Below are positions 45,588 to 54,708 of a DNA stretch of 64,000 bases, piece by piece (within the stretch, counting starts at the first letter, position 1; every line of letters begins with the position of its first letter). The position numbers and the translations under genes were made by a program. Source of the DNA: Streptococcus mitis (GTDB lineage Bacteria; Bacillota; Bacilli; Lactobacillales; Streptococcaceae); assembly GCF_002096845.1 (NCBI RefSeq), contig NZ_NCVK01000003.1, forward strand, positions 1 to 64,000, written 5' to 3'. Under the pieces are notes generated by a model. The model was not told the DNA's origin. It searched no databases and worked only from the letters and a program-made list of their open reading frames with translations.

Positions 45588-45643
45588 AAAAGCGAACAAG
45601 ACTACTTTTCTGACACTCAGAAGGCTAGCTTGTTCGCTTTTTT
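45588..45643 (+). terminator. FMN reductase terminator
   Basis: AAAAGCGAACAAG and CTTGTTCGCTTTT form a 13-bp stem followed by T residues. Confidence 0.85.
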
Positions 45644-45658
45644 CTCATTTATAAACTA

Positions 45659-45763
45659 ATACTCAATGAAAATCAAAGAGCAAACTAGGAAGCTAGCCGT
45701 AGGCTGTACTTGAGTACGGCAAGGCGAAGCTGACGTAGTTTGAATTTGATTTTCGAAGAGTAT
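45659..45763 (-). repeat. BOX element, boxA-boxC, opposite orientation
   Basis: A 105-bp element reading ATACTCAATGAAAATC to TTTTCGAAGAGTAT on the plus strand, the inverse of the other copies. The only one of seven in this orientation. Confidence 0.93.
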
Positions 45764-45805
45764 AAAATAGCTGATGATACATATTGTCCAATACAAAATA
45801 TATTT

Positions 45806-46534
45806 TCATACTTCCTTAACAAAAATCAATTCCTGTAGCTGGGACAGGTCCTCTCGGTAGTTAAATCCTGCAAATCTTAAGCGACGTGCTTCCTCCACAG
45901 TTTGTACTTGATTTTCTATTAAAGCTGTTAGAAAGGCCCCGCGCGCTTTCTTGGAGATAGTTGAGTGGATTTTCAACTGACCGCCCTTATCCTCCATAAA
46001 TTTGAAGGTCACCATTTTTTCTCTAATTTCCTTAGAAAATACAGTCTCAAACTCGGATGACAAGAGGGAGAAAATCACTTCTTCCGTCTTCACAGCCTCA
46101 TCATAGGCTGACTTCCAATGGCTTTTCAAAGTCTTACCTGCGACTTTTAATTTCATTAAAAAGTCCAAACGGTGAGGGGATATGGGTGACAAGGCTGGAA
46201 CGACACCGTACAAAGCCGAGGTGATAAAGACATGATTTTCAAGATAGGCTTGTTCTGCCTCAGTCAGTTTGTCTCTCTTAATGTGACGATACATGAGACC
46301 ATCAAAGAGTTTCAAGGCTGGGTAGTGTTGAGCAGTTTGACTTTTCAAAGCTTGGATATGTTGAAATTCTTCCGCCGCCTTCTCGGCTGAGATCTTATAA
46401 AAAGTTTCCAAATCACTAGCAGAATAGAGAGCCAAGGCATCAAGCACAGGCTGACTTTCTGGTTTTAAAGGAGTTGCTGCGATACTCGGCAAGTCTGTGT
46501 TCATTTCTTTTGCTGTTGGGATTAAAATTTTCAT
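45806..46534 (-). CDS. yaaA: YaaA-family peroxide-stress protein
   Basis: The 242-residue protein has the family start MKILIPTAKEM and the conserved PLSPISPHRLDFLMKLK, the RGAFL segment and the FNYREDLS end. YaaA limits free iron and oxidative DNA damage in E. coli. The nucleoside-binding helix-hairpin-helix core is in this family. It stands alone. It ends 43 bp from a BOX element. Confidence 0.9.
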   Translation of the reverse strand: MKILIPTAKEMNTDLPSIAATPLKPESQPVLDALALYSASDLETFYKISAEKAAEEFQHIQALKSQTAQHYPALKLFDGLMYRHIKRDKLTEAEQAYLENHVFITSALYGVVPALSPISPHRLDFLMKLKVAGKTLKSHWKSAYDEAVKTEEVIFSLLSSEFETVFSKEIREKMVTFKFMEDKGGQLKIHSTISKKARGAFLTALIENQVQTVEEARRLRFAGFNYREDLSQLQELIFVKEV

Positions 46535-46581
46535 ATTGATAGTGTAGCATATTTTTTGGCCACAACCAAGAAATTCATCTG

Positions 46582-46603
46582 AAAAACCTCGGTTTGACCG
46601 AGG
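46582..46603 (-). terminator. Terminator of the small membrane-protein gene
   Basis: Minus-strand CCTCGGT/ACCGAGG stem followed by TTTTT, directly after the stop at 46613. Confidence 0.8.
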
Positions 46604-46612
46604 CTTCTCTAT

Positions 46613-46777
46613 TTATTTTGGCCATCCTAACCAGACAGCTACGAGAACAAGTGCTAGGCCAGCTAAACTTGTTAAGATAGATAAGAATTTATCTTTTTTC
46701 TCCTTGAACTGAGAAAAACCTATCTTCAAAGCGAGCAGTCCGAGTAGCATTGAAGCAACCATCACATAAAAACCCAT
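46613..46777 (-). CDS. Small membrane protein (54 aa)
   Basis: The minus strand encodes 54 residues (MGFYVMVASMLLGLLALK... to ...VAVWLGWPK) with two hydrophobic segments (about 2-18 and 33-51) joined by a charged loop FKEKKDK. The RBS TGGAGG lies 9 bp before the ATG and a strong terminator follows, so it looks like a real gene. It lies 64 bp downstream of a 531-residue membrane-protein gene; co-transcription is likely. Function is unknown. Confidence 0.75.
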   Translation of the reverse strand: MGFYVMVASMLLGLLALKIGFSQFKEKKDKFLSILTSLAGLALVLVAVWLGWPK

Positions 46778-46841
46778 TTGTTTGTCCTCCATTAGTCTTA
46801 ATTCACCTTATTATAATATATATTTCTTAAATAAACCTTTT

Positions 46842-48437
46842 TTACTGTACCTTAAAGGTCTTGAGATAATTGTCTTTTCCTACTTGACCTTCAAAGTTTT
46901 TACCATTTTCTAGGTAAGGAAGTTCATCAGATACAGAAGCCTTGACCTTGTATATCTTGCCATCAACTTTAAAGAAGTAGACGGTATCTCCCTTGATAAC
47001 AGCTGATTTGAGGTCTGCTACCACACCCTTGATACTTTCTTTGGTTTCATTGTCAATTTCAAGGTCGTTTTTATTAGCATACTTGCTGAGCAATTCTTCC
47101 ACTGTAGTAGCTACGATAACATTTTGGTACTCGACTGCGTCTACCAGGGCGTACTCTTTGACCAATCCAGCATTGTCCTTCAAGCCCATGATGTACAAAG
47201 GCTTGTCATTGAGGTTGATGAGGATTGGGAAGGTTGCCTTGTATGATTTCTCTTGGACAGCACCTTCGGCTGATTCACGGGCCGATTCTTCAGTCGCTGA
47301 AGCCAAGCTGTACTTGGTGATTTCTCCTGTTCGCATATTTTCAAGTATGAAACCAAGATTACTTTCATCTGCATTGGTCGATGTCACACCTGTGTAAAGA
47401 TAGATGTCATTGCCGATAGATAAGTAATTATAGCCCTTGGTAGTCTGGGTCACGTTTTTCTTGGAAATCATGGCATTCCAGAAACCGTCCTTGTACTTGC
47501 CGTTGTAGTTGATTTGCTCGATGGTTTCCTCAGCTGGATAGACCCTGTCCACCCATTCTGGAACATCTGCCAAGCTGTATTCCTTGGTTTCTCCATTTGT
47601 GGCATCCAAGATAATGACTGAAACAGGACGAGGAACCGCCAGTCCAAATTGCTTTTTGTAAACCGTTGCTACATAGAAAGGATTACCCTCATCGTCCACC
47701 TCGAAAGATGGAGTTTTGAAGATCTTGGTTGGGTACTTCAAGCGCAGGTGACGCTTGACATCGCGGTTAAAATACTCCGAGTCCGAATACTTGATTGGTG
47801 TCTTCAAGTCCACCAAGTCCGCATTCCCGGTTACCATGTCCACCTTGATATACTCGCCGATTCCCTTGGCCTGATTGTTAAACCATTTGATAGGATCTGC
47901 GTATTCTAGTGGCGTAACTCGATAAGGTTTCCCATCAATCGTCAATTGGGTATAGGTATCTGCCGCTACATACTGCGATACCTTGTCCGTTAGGGAACCC
48001 AAGTAGCGGTCGCCAATTTTTTCAGCAGTACTTCTATCTAAGATTGGAACCTTACTGGTGTCAGTCTTAGGAAATTCAGTGAAGTCTTTTTCCGTAACCG
48101 TGACTACATTGGCATAATTTTTAGCCTGAAAAATGCTGGAAGTCACTAAGGAAACCAAGGCTGCTAAGAGAAGAATTCCTCCAATAGAAGCTAAAAGGAT
48201 TTTCCCTAACCGATTGATTTTGAAACCCTCTAGATTTAAGGCAGCTTCCGCCTTGCCGTGGCGCACATGAACCGTTTTGACAAGGTTTATCCCCTTGCCA
48301 AAGCCAAATAAGATTGCCACAAGCAGCAAATGCCCACAGAGGAAAAAGAGAAATTCCCAGCTGGTCAGGTTAAGAGGCGGTAAAAAGATATACCAGGTCG
48401 TTGCGATAAAAATAAGTTCAAAGACTATTCGTTTCAT
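46842..48437 (-). CDS. Large membrane-anchored protein of unknown function (531 aa)
   Basis: Residues 1-110 contain three hydrophobic segments (about 4-22, 28-45 and 80-103), and the remainder is an extracellular beta-rich region of about 420 residues with repeating modules that alternate short acidic turns and hydrophobic strands (such as NGKYKDGFW and ENMRTGEITKYSL). I do not recognise a domain; PepSY-like or substrate-binding modules are possible. It lies 11 bp downstream of the deformylase-like gene and is followed by a 54-residue membrane protein, forming a likely three-gene unit. Confidence 0.82.
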   Translation of the reverse strand: MKRIVFELIFIATTWYIFLPPLNLTSWEFLFFLCGHLLLVAILFGFGKGINLVKTVHVRHGKAEAALNLEGFKINRLGKILLASIGGILLLAALVSLVTSSIFQAKNYANVVTVTEKDFTEFPKTDTSKVPILDRSTAEKIGDRYLGSLTDKVSQYVAADTYTQLTIDGKPYRVTPLEYADPIKWFNNQAKGIGEYIKVDMVTGNADLVDLKTPIKYSDSEYFNRDVKRHLRLKYPTKIFKTPSFEVDDEGNPFYVATVYKKQFGLAVPRPVSVIILDATNGETKEYSLADVPEWVDRVYPAEETIEQINYNGKYKDGFWNAMISKKNVTQTTKGYNYLSIGNDIYLYTGVTSTNADESNLGFILENMRTGEITKYSLASATEESARESAEGAVQEKSYKATFPILINLNDKPLYIMGLKDNAGLVKEYALVDAVEYQNVIVATTVEELLSKYANKNDLEIDNETKESIKGVVADLKSAVIKGDTVYFFKVDGKIYKVKASVSDELPYLENGKNFEGQVGKDNYLKTFKVQ

Positions 48438-48448
48438 TTGCTTTCCTC

Positions 48449-48859
48449 CTAAATGATTCGTCCTTCCAAGTGATCCAGTTCATGCTGGCAAATCTGGGCT
48501 GGGAATCCTGTCAAAGTAATGGTCTGTTCCTGCCACTTACTGTCACGATAAGCAACGGTTATGGTTTCATAACGCTTAGTAGGTCTCATACCTACAAAGG
48601 ACAAACAGCCTTCCTCTGTCTCATAAGTTCCTTCAAAGGACAGGAGCACTGGGTTAAACATGACCACAGGAACCAAGCCAAGATTGAAGATAATCACGCG
48701 CTTCTGCACCCCAATCATATTGGCAGCCAGACCGACACAGGTCTCACGATTTGCTAAGAGCGTATCTTGTAAATCTCTGGCAAGATACAGATCTTCCTGA
48801 CTTGCCGGCTGAGACACCTGAGATAAAAATAAGATATCCTTCACAATTTTCTTTTCCAC
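48449..48859 (-). CDS. Peptide-deformylase-like protein with altered motif 1
   Basis: The 136-residue protein has the three deformylase motifs, but motif 1 is GLAANMIG where the usual form is GLAAxQ(I/V)G: Met replaces the catalytic Gln. Motif 2 is EEGCLS and motif 3 QHELDH, with the metal ligands Cys and two His and the catalytic Glu present. In established deformylases the Gln stabilises the transition state, so activity may be low or different. A second canonical def gene is expected elsewhere. It heads the transcript with the 531-residue membrane protein. Confidence 0.88.
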   Translation of the reverse strand: MEKKIVKDILFLSQVSQPASQEDLYLARDLQDTLLANRETCVGLAANMIGVQKRVIIFNLGLVPVVMFNPVLLSFEGTYETEEGCLSFVGMRPTKRYETITVAYRDSKWQEQTITLTGFPAQICQHELDHLEGRII

Positions 48860-48945
48860 TTCCTCACACTCCTCTTGATGTTTACTATATTATAGCAATT
48901 ATAGCACAAAAGCCGATAACTGCAAGCCCTTTCCCTCAACTGTAG

Positions 48946-48974
48946 CAAAAAGCCATCCGAAGATGACTTTTTTG
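48946..48974. terminator. Terminator of the glutathione transferase gene
   Basis: AAAAAGCCATC and GATGACTTTTTT form a stem with a CGAA loop. It lies directly after the stop at 48975. Confidence 0.7.
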
Positions 48975-49766
48975 CTATTTAATTTCTTTATAAGTTACTT
49001 CCATACCACGCTTAACAGCTGGACGATTGGCAATTTTTGCTGCCCAGTTTACTAAATTCTGGTAACTTGAGGCATCTAAGAATTTTGCAGAACCTTGATA
49101 AAGATTTCCTTGAACTAACTGTCCATACCAAGACCAGATAGCAATATCTGCAATCGTATAGTCATTGCCTGCAATATAAGGTTTCTGAGCCAATTCCTTA
49201 TCCAACAAATCCAACTGGCGTTTCACTTCCATCGTAAAACGATTAATTGGATATTCCAATTTTTCAGGGGCATAATTAAAGAAATGTCCAAATCCCCCAC
49301 CTAGAAAAGGTGCAGCACCTGCTTGCCAGAATAGCCAATTCAAAACTTCTACCTTTTCCACAGGATTGCTTGGTAAAAAGGCTCCAAATTTCTCAGCAAG
49401 GTAAAGAAGAATATGAGCAGACTCAAAGACTCTTACTTCTTCAGTCCCAGACTAATCCAACAAGGCTGGAATCTTGGAATTTGGATTGAGCTTTACGAAG
49501 TCTGAACCGAATTGATCCCCATCCATGATAGCAATCTTATACAAGTCGTAAGCCGCTTGCTCAAAACCAGCTTCTAGTAATTCTTCCAATAAGATAGTGA
49601 CCTTCACACCATTTGGTGTTCCCAGTGAATAAAGCTGAAAAGGTTGCTCTCCTTTTGGTAAGTCTTGTTCGAAACGTGCACCTGCTGTAGGTCTGTTTAA
49701 TCCCGTAAAGGCTCCTTGATTACTAGCTTCATCCTGCCATACGGTCGGTAATTGATAAGCTGACAT
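48975..49766 (-). pseudogene. Glutathione S-transferase (YghU-like), interrupted by one in-frame stop
   Basis: Two frames on the same register, 49452-49766 (thioredoxin-like N-terminal domain, with a PFQLYSLGTPNGVKVTILLEE segment shown in part) and 48975-49361 (all-helical C-terminal domain), are joined by a single TAG at 49452-49454. Reading TAG through gives a full 263-residue YghU-type protein: ...KIPALLD-stop-SGTEEVRVFES.... A C-to-T change in a CAG codon would explain it. No other frameshift or stop is seen. The product may be lost, or two fragments or readthrough may occur. The next gene upstream is the P-type ATPase, 12 bp away. Confidence 0.88.
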
Positions 49767-49778
49767 CAGAAACCTCCC

Positions 49779-52475
49779 TTAAATCGCATTCTTGTCAAAG
49801 CCGAGTTTGCGTTGGATAAATTTAACGATTTCGACGATGATAATCATTGAGAAGCTTCCGCCCATAACGATTCCCCACTGTGACAAGTCTAGTTTGGTTA
49901 CATGGAAGATTCCTTCAAGTGGTTCTACAACGATTGTTGCCATGAGAAGGATGAAGGATACCAAGATAGACCAGTTGAAGGTCTTAGACTTGAATGGACC
50001 AACTGTCAAGATGGACTGGTAAACAGACTTGACATTGTAAGCATGGAAGAGCTGAATCAAACCAAGGGTTGCAAAGGCCATAGTAAGAGCATCTGCATGA
50101 ATGGCATGATTGTCACCAACATGAACTGGGTAAGCAATCGCAAGGCCATAAACACTCATAACAATAGCTGCTTGGAGTACACCTTGATAGATGATAGAAC
50201 TAAAAACACCACCTGAGAAGAAGCTTGCCTTGCGTCCACGTGGTTTATGGTTCATGACACCAGGCTCAGCAGGTTCAACACCTAGAGCGATAGCTGGGAA
50301 GGTATCCGTTACCAAGTTGATCCACAAGAGATGAACTGGTTGTAAGACGTCCCAACCAAACAAGGTTGATAGGAAGATGGTTAATACTTCAGCAGTATTG
50401 GCAGAAAGTAGGTACTGAATAGTCTTTTGAATGTTTGAGAAGACCTTACGTCCTTCTTCAACTGCAACGATGATAGTCGCAAAGTTATCATCTGCAAGAA
50501 TCATGTCAGATGCACCCTTAGAAACCTCTGTACCAGTGATTCCCATACCGATACCGATATCTGCTGTTTTCAGAGCTGGCGCATCATTGACACCGTCACC
50601 TGTCATAGCAACGACTTTACCTTGTTTTTGCCAAGCCTTGACGATACGAACCTTGTGTTCTGGAGACACACGGGCATAAACAGAGTATTGACCAACTACT
50701 TTTTCAAATTCTTCATCAGAAAGTTCGTTGAGTTCGGCACCAGTTAAAACGTGTCCTTCTGTATCATTTGCATCAATGATTCCCAAACGTTTAGCAATAG
50801 CTTCTGCGGTGTCTTGGTGGTCACCTGTAATCATGATTGGACGGATTCCAGCTTCCTTAGCCACACGAACAGCCTCAGCAGCTTCAGGACGTTCAGGGTC
50901 AATCATCCCAATCAAACCAGTAAAGATTAAATCATTTTCAAGCTCTTCAGAAGTGAGGTTTTCTGGAATGCTGTCGATAATCTTATAAGCACCTGCAAGG
51001 ACACGCAAGGCTTGGTGGGCCATTTCAGAGTTGTTTGTATGAATGAGGTTTGTAACCTTCTCATCAATCGGAGCAATATCCCCAGCCTTATCACGAAGAA
51101 CACAACGTTTCAAAAGTTGGTCTGGCGCACCTTTAACCGCCACAAGGAATTTACCATCTGGCAATGGGTGAACCGTTGACATGAGCTTACGGTCAGAGTC
51201 AAATGGCAACTCAGCTACACGAGGATATTTGTCTAAAAATCCTTTAACATCGTAGCCCTTGTCCAAGGCGTACTGGATGAAGGCTGTTTCTGTTGGATCA
51301 CCAATTAGGTTTCCTTCCACATCGATTTTCGTGTCATTGGCCAAGACAACTGAACGAAGTAGGGGCATTTCAAGACCCAGTTCAATGTCATCAGCTGAGT
51401 CATGTAGGACTGCATCGTAGAAGACTTTTTCGACGGTCATCTTGTTCATGGTCAGCGTACCAGTCTTATCAGAAGCGATGATTTCAGTTGAACCAAGTGT
51501 TTCTACTGCTGGCAATTTACGAACGATAGAGTTACGTTTGGCCAAAACTTGAGTACCAAGGGCAAGAACGATGGTTACGATAGCAGGAAGCCCTTCTGGA
51601 ATGGCTGCAACGGCAAGCGCAACAGAGGTCATCAACTCACCAAGTGGGTTTTTTCCTTGAATGAAGACTCCAACTACAAAAGTAACAAGGGCAATGACCA
51701 AGATAGCATAGGTCAAGACCTTAGAAAGGTTGTTCAAGTTTTGTTTAAGTGGTGTATCAGTCTCATCCGCATCTTGAAGCATACCTGCGATATGACCAAC
51801 TTCAGTGTACATCCCTGTATTGACAACAACACCCATCCCACGACCATAGGTCACGTTAGAGTTTTGGAAGGCCATATTGACACGGTCACCAATACCTGCA
51901 TCTGCAGCAAGCTCGACTGTCAAGTCTTTTTCTACTGGAACAGACTCACCTGTAAGAGCTGCTTCTTCGATTTTAAGAGAGTTGGCTTCTAGCAAACGTA
52001 GGTCTGCAGGTACTACATCACCAGCTTCGAGAGCGACGATATCACCTGGTACCAATTCTTTAGAGTCAATCTCCGCCATATGCCCATCACGAAGAACGCG
52101 GGCAGCTGGACTAGACATGGATTTGAGGGCTTCGATAGCTTCTTCTGCTTTTCCTTCTTGGTAAACACCAAAGGCAGCATTGATGATAACCACGGCTAGG
52201 ATGATAATGGCATCTGCGATATCTTCCCCACCAGAAGTCACGACTGATAAGATAGCGGCCGCAACTAGTATGATAATCATCAAATCCTTAAATTGCTCGA
52301 TGAACTTGACCAGTATTGATCGTTTCTCGCCTTCTTCGAGTTCATTGTGGCCAAATTCGGCAAGGCGCTTTTCCGCCTCACTTGATGACAAACCTTGCTC
52401 GGTCGCATCCACAGCCTTCAAGACCTCTTCAGGACTCTGAGTGTAAAACGCTTGGCGTTTTTGTTCTTTTGACAT
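49779..52475 (-). CDS. caxP: P-type cation ATPase (CaxP/MgtA type)
   Basis: The 898-residue P2-type ATPase exports calcium (CaxP in pneumococcus), and in published work the pneumococcal gene is manganese-riboswitch controlled. It has 10 membrane segments, the phosphorylation motif SDKTGTLT, the TGES actuator motif (LTGESVPVEKD) and the GDGVNDAPAL hinge. I chose the ATG at 52475, preceded by AAGGAGGAGACAC, over a 16-codon longer frame. The leader carries a manganese riboswitch and its own promoter. The gene lies beside the Mn exporter mntE, separated by a glycosylation cassette. Confidence 0.95.
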   Translation of the reverse strand: MSKEQKRQAFYTQSPEEVLKAVDATEQGLSSSEAEKRLAEFGHNELEEGEKRSILVKFIEQFKDLMIIILVAAAILSVVTSGGEDIADAIIILAVVIINAAFGVYQEGKAEEAIEALKSMSSPAARVLRDGHMAEIDSKELVPGDIVALEAGDVVPADLRLLEANSLKIEEAALTGESVPVEKDLTVELAADAGIGDRVNMAFQNSNVTYGRGMGVVVNTGMYTEVGHIAGMLQDADETDTPLKQNLNNLSKVLTYAILVIALVTFVVGVFIQGKNPLGELMTSVALAVAAIPEGLPAIVTIVLALGTQVLAKRNSIVRKLPAVETLGSTEIIASDKTGTLTMNKMTVEKVFYDAVLHDSADDIELGLEMPLLRSVVLANDTKIDVEGNLIGDPTETAFIQYALDKGYDVKGFLDKYPRVAELPFDSDRKLMSTVHPLPDGKFLVAVKGAPDQLLKRCVLRDKAGDIAPIDEKVTNLIHTNNSEMAHQALRVLAGAYKIIDSIPENLTSEELENDLIFTGLIGMIDPERPEAAEAVRVAKEAGIRPIMITGDHQDTAEAIAKRLGIIDANDTEGHVLTGAELNELSDEEFEKVVGQYSVYARVSPEHKVRIVKAWQKQGKVVAMTGDGVNDAPALKTADIGIGMGITGTEVSKGASDMILADDNFATIIVAVEEGRKVFSNIQKTIQYLLSANTAEVLTIFLSTLFGWDVLQPVHLLWINLVTDTFPAIALGVEPAEPGVMNHKPRGRKASFFSGGVFSSIIYQGVLQAAIVMSVYGLAIAYPVHVGDNHAIHADALTMAFATLGLIQLFHAYNVKSVYQSILTVGPFKSKTFNWSILVSFILLMATIVVEPLEGIFHVTKLDLSQWGIVMGGSFSMIIIVEIVKFIQRKLGFDKNAI

Positions 52476-52543
52476 GTGTCTCCTCCTTGACATTGTGTGC
52501 AAAACAGGCCCTCTATTTCTCATCGTATCTTTTCACGACAAAC

Positions 52544-52574
52544 AAAAAGAGACCTGTTAATCATAACAAGTCTC
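52544..52574 (-). terminator. Intrinsic terminator of the Mn riboswitch
   Basis: Minus-strand GAGACTTGTTA pairs with TAACAGGTCTC with one G-U, followed by TTTTT. It lies between aptamer and caxP and would act as the expression switch. Confidence 0.8.
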
Positions 52575-52668
52575 GCTGTTTAAGATAGTGCCGGAAAGCA
52601 TACTTTTCAGTATAAAATTCGGAATGACGACACTATCACAGGTTTCTGCCAGCTACTCCCTTGAGTAG
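52575..52668 (-). ncRNA. yybP-ykoY manganese riboswitch aptamer
   Basis: The minus-strand leader contains AAGGGAGTAGCTGGCAG, a match to the conserved GGGGAGUA/GCUG box of the yybP-ykoY class, then paired arms GATAGTGTCG and GGCACTATC and a T-loop-like closing segment, ending shortly before the terminator. This class binds Mn2+ and controls Mn-efflux or P-type ATPase genes. In pneumococcus the riboswitch before this ATPase has been described. High Mn2+ should favour readthrough. Confidence 0.85.
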
Positions 52669-52672
52669 TACT

Positions 52673-52700
52673 ATTATACCAAATTTTGGGGAGTTTTCAA
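52673..52700 (-). promoter_or_regulatory. caxP promoter
   Basis: -35 TTGAAA (52695-52700), 16-bp spacer, -10 TATAAT (52673-52678), minus strand. The -35 overlaps the stop of the upstream glycosyltransferase gene. Confidence 0.8.
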
Positions 52701-53683
52701 GGATTAAAATCCGATGAAACACTATCTATATCAAAAGTACGATCACTGATAATATACCTAGGACGGCGTTTTGTCTCCAGATAAATCTTTCCAACATACT
52801 CACCAATTACACCCAAACTAATCAATTGAACTCCACCAAGTAGGCTAACTATTACATAAGTGCTCGCCCAGCCAGCCACAACCGTACCAGCAAACTTACT
52901 CCATATAACCCAAATAATCAATAGAAAACTAAAGAGTGACGTCAAAACACCAAGGCTTGTAATCAACCGAATCGGTTTGATTGATAAACTGGTAATTCCA
53001 TCCATAGCTAAACCAAGCATTTTAGAAAGTGGGTAATGGCTCTCGCCAGCAATTCGTTCATGGCGCTTATACGAAACGTAAGAATATTTAAAGCCAACTA
53101 AAGGCATTAAACCACGAAGAAAAAGATTGACTTCAGTAAATTTTTCTAATTCCTTTAAGAATCTTTTAGAAACCAATCGATAGTCGGCATGATTAAAAAC
53201 AACTTCTGCTCCAAATAAGCGTAGTACCTTATAGAAACCTTCAGCTGTAATTCGTTTAAAAGCAGAATCCGTGTCACGATTATCCCGTACACCATAGACA
53301 ATTTCCGAACCACTTTTATACTCCGAAACCATATTGTCCATGCAATTAATGTCATCTTGTCCATCAGCATCAATGGTAATGACTATATCAGCAAACTGAA
53401 TAGCTTCATACATACCTGCAAGAACGCTACTCTGATGCCCCCTATTACGACTTTGCGACACACCAACTACAGAAGGAATGGAATTAGCATAACTTTCAAT
53501 CAGTTCCCAAGTCCGATCCTTACTACCATCATTTACATACATGATTTTACTAAGAGGATGGATTTCTTCTTTCTTTACTAATTGTTCAATTTTTTCAACA
53601 AACATTGGATTAGTATGTGGTAAGACTTGCTCTTCGTTATAACATGGAATAACTATATATAAAATTGGCTTTTGTCTACTCAT
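52697..53683 (-). CDS. GT2 glycosyltransferase, polyprenyl-phosphate sugar synthase type
   Basis: The 328-residue protein is like GtrB/DPM1: a GT-A domain (about 1-225) with the DxD-type motif VITIDADGQDD, then two C-terminal membrane segments (about 235-262 and 270-292). Such enzymes move a sugar from a nucleotide to undecaprenyl phosphate for later transfer outside. It overlaps the acyltransferase gene by 8 bp. The cassette of three genes is more AT-rich than its neighbours and lies between two metal-transport genes. Sugar identity is not deduced. Confidence 0.9.
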   Translation of the reverse strand: MSRQKPILYIVIPCYNEEQVLPHTNPMFVEKIEQLVKKEEIHPLSKIMYVNDGSKDRTWELIESYANSIPSVVGVSQSRNRGHQSSVLAGMYEAIQFADIVITIDADGQDDINCMDNMVSEYKSGSEIVYGVRDNRDTDSAFKRITAEGFYKVLRLFGAEVVFNHADYRLVSKRFLKELEKFTEVNLFLRGLMPLVGFKYSYVSYKRHERIAGESHYPLSKMLGLAMDGITSLSIKPIRLITSLGVLTSLFSFLLIIWVIWSKFAGTVVAGWASTYVIVSLLGGVQLISLGVIGEYVGKIYLETKRRPRYIISDRTFDIDSVSSDFNP

Positions 53684-54707
53684 CTTTTTCTCCTAATCTT
53701 TTTAACCCAAAAGGAAAGTTAGTTCCTCTAAACATCCTGACTATCAATTCACAGCCCAAAATTGTCAATATGGCTACAAAAATTGTTGTTATATATTGAT
53801 TAACAAAAATTCCAGTATATTTAGTAGACAACTCTTTAACTAATTTTTCTACCAATACCAGAACTATCGGCGAATGGACTCCATAATAAATCAATGTTTT
53901 TTGTCCGATTGATTTCATAATGGAACTCTCTGGAAGTGTTTTAAAAAATATAAGAACACTCCAAATTCCTGAAATAGCTGCCAAGTAAAATAAGAAATGA
54001 TTTCCAATTTGCTGATAATACAAATCAACAATTTGATAGCCACTCACTCGATAGTTTAGTTTACTACTATAATTGGTAAGAATAAGGCCTATCGGTAAAA
54101 AGTAAATTGAAAAATACTTTTCTAATTGATGTAAATTATTCTTAGTCCATACTCCCAGTAAGATGAAAATCAGAGCAACAGGAACTAAATCAATATTCCA
54201 AATCAAATAATACTCCCTATTATATACCTTCTGTCCAAGATAAACTAAAACCAAGAGAGATAGGATTATTATCACCCACTGACCCACATTCCATCTTCTC
54301 TTTAAAATAAAGTAGCTAAAAACATGAGACAAAAACAAAACATTCAAAAACCACAATTGAAAATAAATATGCAAACGATCTGAAAGCAGTAACTGTTTTA
54401 TAAAATGAAGAATATTGAAACTCAAAACTTGATCAGGGTACATGACAAAAAGTTGAAACAGAAAAACAAAACTATTCAACAGGAAAAAAGGAACGACTAA
54501 ACTCTTTACCTTATTTAAACAATAGCCTGAGAAAGTTTCATACTTTCTAATATTCAAAGTAAAACCAGATAAGAAAAAGAACAATGGTATGTGGAATGCA
54601 TAGAGAAGCAACTTAGCATTATTTGGGACGAAGCTACTATGTCCAATGATAACTAATATAATCGCTAAACCTTTAGACATATCTATGTAACCAATTCGGT
54701 TCTTCAT
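53676..54707 (-). CDS. Acyltransferase-3 family membrane protein
   Basis: The 343-residue protein has about 10 hydrophobic segments and the family start (IGYIDMSKGLAIILVIIGHS) with the catalytic His-containing HS motif and an FHIPLFFFLSGF segment. Acyltransferase-3 proteins O-acetylate surface polysaccharides on the outer side. It overlaps the GT2 gene by 8 bp and lies 1 bp after the GT-C-type gene, so the three are one operon. It may acetylate the sugar installed by its neighbours; this is inference. A flippase (GtrA type) is not present in the cassette. Confidence 0.9.
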   Translation of the reverse strand: MKNRIGYIDMSKGLAIILVIIGHSSFVPNNAKLLLYAFHIPLFFFLSGFTLNIRKYETFSGYCLNKVKSLVVPFFLLNSFVFLFQLFVMYPDQVLSFNILHFIKQLLLSDRLHIYFQLWFLNVLFLSHVFSYFILKRRWNVGQWVIIILSLLVLVYLGQKVYNREYYLIWNIDLVPVALIFILLGVWTKNNLHQLEKYFSIYFLPIGLILTNYSSKLNYRVSGYQIVDLYYQQIGNHFLFYLAAISGIWSVLIFFKTLPESSIMKSIGQKTLIYYGVHSPIVLVLVEKLVKELSTKYTGIFVNQYITTIFVAILTILGCELIVRMFRGTNFPFGLKRLGEKDE

Positions 54708-54708
54708 A

